DNA from: Candidatus Sabulitectum sp.
GTDB taxonomy: Bacteria; Fermentibacterota; Fermentibacteria; Fermentibacterales; JCC-6
Reading direction: 5' to 3'
DNA length: 9,295 nt
Assembly: GCA_029934845.1 (NCBI GenBank)
Contig: JAOZLN010000076.1
Location: 1-9,295 of the forward strand
Positions 6,736 to 9,295 of the stretch are shown one piece after another. Under the pieces are notes generated by a model. That model saw nothing but the letters and a program-made list of their open reading frames with translations, was not told the DNA's origin and did not search any database. Every line of letters begins with the position of its first letter. The stretch's first letter is position 1. The position numbers and the translations under genes are program-made.

Positions 6736-6776
6736 ATTTACTAGGATGAAATAACCCATCTCTTGAATGTAAATTG
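6734..6776. repeat. Inverted repeat, 8-base perfect arms
   Basis: CAATTTAC (6734-6741) and GTAAATTG (6769-6776) are exact reverse complements separated by 27 bases. The left arm abuts and overlaps the CRP-like site. It may be a spaced operator pair or a loose hairpin; the arms are A/T-rich and could occur by chance. Confidence 0.4.
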
Positions 6777-6817
6777 ATATGATCTCGCTTTCTATTGTGC
6801 TGCATATAGGCTAATAT

Positions 6818-6854
6818 CAGACATCTATGGTCTTCACTAATGTATTGATGTCTG
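6818..6854. repeat. Inverted repeat, 8-base perfect arms plus outer arm
   Basis: CAGACATC (6818-6825) and GATGTCTG (6847-6854) are exact reverse complements around 21 bases. An outer pair TAATAT (6812-6817) and ATATTA (6861-6866) extends it after a six-base bulge on one side. No T-run follows on either strand, so it is unlikely to be a plain terminator; an operator or RNA stem is possible. Confidence 0.45.
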
Positions 6855-7083
6855 TAATGAATATTATGTAACTGTTCACACCTGAATTGTAATGTAGAGA
6901 ACTATCACATATTCGGATAAGAAAAATAGGGTTTCTGCAGAAGAAGGAAGATTACAGGTAGCCACAAACAATGACATTCGCGCTCAGTCATGGCTCTGCC
7001 TCACAGATCCGGAGAATGTTGTTGAAATTGCTTTAATACACATTACAATAGCAGGCAGCAGTAAGACCAGCCACCTCTTTCTT

Positions 7084-8511
7084 CTACACCACAGACAGCA
7101 GGTATCCCAGTGAATCTCCCTTTATTACCGTACCGAATCTTGTTCTTATCTCAGGCTTCTTCCCCTCTGTGTAAATCCTTCTGATCTCCGCCACCAAAAC
7201 TCTTGTTATCTGTAGTTTTCGCTGGTTCCAAAGGCCAGTTACAGGGTTTTCCACAAACTTATGCACATGCCCGGCAGACGCCGTACCATTCCACCGTATC
7301 TCACACCCCTGAAGCAGTCTGTGAACAGCAGCCTTTCTACACAGAAGACAACCAGAGGCGATCAAATCATTCAATTTTCCTTTAACATATTCTACATCAA
7401 CATGTTCCATCGCATTATCCGACCCATCGCCCTCTGATTTGCTGCGAAGAAAATGAAGCCGAAGACCACTATGCAGAACAGAGTCTTTTCCGGTAATAAT
7501 CTCCCACTCAGAGAGAGCTTGATTCAACAGTGCTTCAGGGATCTCCTGCCACTGGTTTTCAACAAAAGTTAGTTTATTGGTTTCTTTTCCAATAAACGAG
7601 ATTAATTTCACAAATTCCGCCATGGGATGCCTGGAGGAGAACGGTCCGTAAAAGCAGTCGTCATCCGGTTCTGTGGATATTTTATCCATGGTGCATGGGA
7701 TATACCAGAGGGTTTCACTATGCAGCCTTCCTGCCCGATTGTATTGGGGGGAAAGCTCGGAGATAAGTCTGCTTTCCAGAAGTGCTGCATCCAGAGCAGT
7801 AGCCGTCTCCTCATAGGTGATCCGGCAGGTGCGACAGATCAATTCAGCATGCCTGCCTTTCTGCTTACCTGTAAAGTGGCTGTTAACTCTCTTTCTAAGA
7901 TTCTTGGCTTTGCCTGTATAAAGCAGGTTCTTCCTGGAATCCCAGAAGCGGTACACTCCTGGACCCCCTGGAAAGGATAACCTTCTCTCCCTGGTAACTG
8001 AAACAGGTTCAAAGCCGGATTGAAGAGCAAGAAATACTGCTTCTGTCGCCTGTACATGATCCCCTGCCCGCCTCTTTTCGCCAAGAAAAACACCAGCAGC
8101 CCCGGCAACAGCTCTCAGTGTGCCGGAGGAAAGACTGGGAATTTTTTTCCTGGCCAGTTCACGTGTACACAAAAAGTCAAGGTCTAAACCGGTAAGCCAG
8201 TCCAGCCATCGCTTCTCATACACCGCAAAATGGGCCACAAGCACCAGGGGCAAACCGTTTCCATCTCTTCCTGCAGCGGCCAGGAACAGCTTCTTAAGCT
8301 CTGCGGGGTCAAGAGCGCTGGCACCTTTCACATCCTCTTCTGTAATTCCGGTTATTCGTTCTACTCTTGAAGGAATCTTCATTTTACCAGTGTTCCTGAC
8401 CAGGAAACAATGGGAAGAGAAACCTGTTTCCATCCATGCAACTTCAAGAAGAAAACCTTTTCCAGGGGAACCGGATGCCTGCACATCCACAAACAAATAT
8501 CTGTTATGCAT
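7084..8511 (-). CDS. DnaQ-like exonuclease domain fused to UvrC/Cho-like GIY-YIG endonuclease
   Basis: Seen: residues 5-165 align with the DEDDh exonuclease fold of the DNA polymerase III epsilon type, but its metal-binding motifs are altered (V-D-V-Q-A-S-G at 8-14; V-A-H-F-A-V-Y-E at 92-99; H-V-Q-A-T-E-A at 152-158). Residues 180-260 are a well-kept GIY-YIG domain: G-P-G-V-Y (183-187), Y-T-G-K-A-K-N-L-R-K-R-V (198-209), the catalytic glutamate in A-L-L-E-S-R-L-I (E246) and P-Q-Y-N (255-258). F-Y-G-P-F-S-S-R (287-294) is the segment that follows this domain in UvrC. The C-terminal RNase H-like half and helix-hairpin-helix motifs of UvrC are absent, so it is closer to Cho, which makes the 3' cut in nucleotide excision repair. 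The last about 180 residues are not recognised and hold C-L-L-C-R-K (388-393). Known: exonuclease/GIY-YIG fusions occur in several phyla. The start overlaps the kinase stop by one base (TAATG) with no separate ribosome site, implying coupled translation. Confidence 0.8.
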   Translation of the reverse strand: MHNRYLFVDVQASGSPGKGFLLEVAWMETGFSSHCFLVRNTGKMKIPSRVERITGITEEDVKGASALDPAELKKLFLAAAGRDGNGLPLVLVAHFAVYEKRWLDWLTGLDLDFLCTRELARKKIPSLSSGTLRAVAGAAGVFLGEKRRAGDHVQATEAVFLALQSGFEPVSVTRERRLSFPGGPGVYRFWDSRKNLLYTGKAKNLRKRVNSHFTGKQKGRHAELICRTCRITYEETATALDAALLESRLISELSPQYNRAGRLHSETLWYIPCTMDKISTEPDDDCFYGPFSSRHPMAEFVKLISFIGKETNKLTFVENQWQEIPEALLNQALSEWEIITGKDSVLHSGLRLHFLRSKSEGDGSDNAMEHVDVEYVKGKLNDLIASGCLLCRKAAVHRLLQGCEIRWNGTASAGHVHKFVENPVTGLWNQRKLQITRVLVAEIRRIYTEGKKPEIRTRFGTVIKGDSLGYLLSVV

Positions 8512-9295
8512 TATTTCAAGTATTCAGCAAAATATGAAAAATCCATATTGAGATACGGTTCAGCATTCTCTATCTTTTCACGCCTGCCATCCATAAATTG
8601 TTTGCACCATCCGTCAAGTTTTGTTACATCAAAACTTCTGTGAATAACTGCATAAAGGTCAATTTCCCGCATTCTAAGAAAAATGGGGATCTCTGTCAGC
8701 CACTCCGAGGCCAGATCATTCTCCCTTGAATATCCCGTCAGGAATGGAGGGAGAAATCTTGCACACAGACCCTCCGGATCTTTTGCATTCGTCACCATAT
8801 AGAAAAGAACCACAGCCAGATCATTAATAAACCAGTTCATATTGCAATCATCGAAATCGAACAGATTTATCTTTCCCGATCCTTCCACCAGCATGTTTCC
8901 CCCATGAGCATCAAAATGGATCAACCCAAATGAATCCCTGCTGGTTGGAAGCAATTCAAGATAAGTAATGATCTCCTCATATCTTCTCCTGGTAACCGGC
9001 TGATCCAGGGGCAGATTAACAAGAACATCGTCATTCATCTCTGAAGAATTCCAGAGTGGTCTCTCAGTTTGCGGATGAGAAGGAGTGTAAAGCTTCGCAA
9101 GCCGGTGCATCCGCCCCATTAAGGCTCCATAATTTGTGAACAACTGGTCTGTCCATCCGAAAATTCCGGGAGGTTTCCCTTTTACTTCTTTAAAAGCGGT
9201 TGCAAGAAAGTGACCTCCGTGTCCATCATCAACAGATTCCACAAGATTCCCATTAACTGAAAGTACTCCATCCGCAACAGAAACTCCGTTCGAGT
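8511..9295 (-). CDS. APH-family phosphotransferase (kinase fold), 5' end cut by the window edge
   Basis: The frame stays open to the last base of the window, so the true start lies outside. The GTG at 9242 is not a likely start, because the preceding 17 codons read as normal family sequence (D-G-V-L-S-V-N-G-N-L then V-E-S-V). Seen, counting from that GTG: the catalytic loop L-I-H-F-D-A-H-G-G-N-M-L (107-118), with catalytic aspartate D111 and metal-binding N116, then the DFG-like L-F-D-F-D-D-C (127-133) and the W-F-I-N-D-L-A-V-V-L-F-Y helix that is standard in this group. These are the motifs of aminoglycoside phosphotransferase/homoserine kinase II/choline kinase relatives. The substrate is unknown; a resistance role should not be assumed, because most members of this subgroup are not resistance enzymes. 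The missing part is the N-lobe with the ATP-binding lysine. The stop TAA shares its last A with the ATG of the downstream nuclease gene. Confidence 0.8.
   Translation of the reverse strand, partial: SNGVSVADGVLSVNGNLVESVDDGHGGHFLATAFKEVKGKPPGIFGWTDQLFTNYGALMGRMHRLAKLYTPSHPQTERPLWNSSEMNDDVLVNLPLDQPVTRRRYEEIITYLELLPTSRDSFGLIHFDAHGGNMLVEGSGKINLFDFDDCNMNWFINDLAVVLFYMVTNAKDPEGLCARFLPPFLTGYSRENDLASEWLTEIPIFLRMREIDLYAVIHRSFDVTKLDGWCKQFMDGRREKIENAEPYLNMDFSYFAEYLK

Larger units (their letters stand above)
6478..7083. other. 606-base gap upstream of the DUF5916 gene: apparent leader/regulatory region
   Basis: A/T-rich stretch between two minus-strand genes. From 6685 down to 6478 it holds two short minus-strand ORFs with strong ribosome sites and a hairpin with a T-run. 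From 6720 up to 6854 it holds a CRP/FNR-like palindrome and two 8-base inverted repeats. From about 6870 to 7083 I see no convincing gene, RNA or terminator for the nuclease gene that ends at 7084. ATGTCTG or its complement occurs three times (6707-6713, 6818-6824, 6848-6854). Confidence 0.5.

Noticed and set aside
6971..7039. 22-codon plus-strand ORF beginning M-T-F-A-L-S-H-G
   Set aside because: Only a poor ribosome site (GGTAG) and no neighbouring gene on that strand.
6894..7113. Open plus-strand frame of about 70 codons without a stop (includes D-P-E-N-V-V-E-I-A-L-I-H-I-T-I-A-G)
   Set aside because: It has no usable start codon or ribosome site, overlaps the end of the nuclease gene and matches nothing I recognise; probably chance, at most a remnant.
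8511..9295. Reading the kinase as an antibiotic-resistance gene
   Set aside because: The catalytic loop is generic to the APH fold and the N-lobe is missing; most relatives with this D-F-D-D-C pattern are not resistance enzymes.

Overview
The window looks like chromosome from a Gram-negative bacterium of the FCB superphylum, or a neighbouring candidate phylum. Two adjacent secreted proteins end in a type IX secretion (Por) C-terminal sorting domain, and a third protein is a CBM9-like/DUF5916 outer-membrane protein of the kind common in those lineages. Most genes carry strong Shine-Dalgarno sequences (AAGGAG, AAAGGA, AAGGGG). That argues against typical Bacteroidetes, which mostly lack them, and points to an uncultivated relative such as Fermentibacterota or Cloacimonadota. 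The phylum is an inference; the sequence does not prove it.

Layout. Positions 40-2756 (+) hold two tandem paralogues of 449 residues each. Each has a signal peptide, seven copies of a blade-like repeat and a sorting domain. This part is visibly richer in A/T than the rest. A strong hairpin at 2778-2803 separates them from a two-gene unit at 2915-4254 (+): a GNAT acetyltransferase directly followed by a class I SAM methyltransferase. A hairpin in the 45-base convergent gap (4259-4284) divides this from the minus-strand half. On the minus strand, 4300-6477 encodes the DUF5916 outer-membrane protein. Further upstream on the minus strand, 8511-9295 encodes an APH-type kinase that runs off the window edge. 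It overlaps by one base the start of a nuclease gene (7084-8511), whose product joins a DnaQ-like exonuclease domain to a UvrC/Cho-like GIY-YIG domain.

The 606-base gap 6478-7083 is the least ordinary part. On the minus strand, leading into the DUF5916 gene, it holds two short ORFs of 26 and 20 codons. Each has a good Shine-Dalgarno sequence, and they share one reading frame. The second ribosome site and start codon lie in a hairpin followed by six U residues. A near-consensus CRP/FNR-type palindrome lies about 50 bases upstream of the first short ORF, and two further 8-base inverted repeats lie beyond it. This resembles a regulated leader, though decay of a small gene could leave a similar picture.

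How the genes work together: the two propeller proteins are probably co-transcribed and exported to the cell surface. The GNAT and methyltransferase genes form an operon with unknown substrates. The kinase and nuclease genes are translationally coupled, but no shared pathway is evident. I see no mobile element, CRISPR array, tRNA or rRNA.
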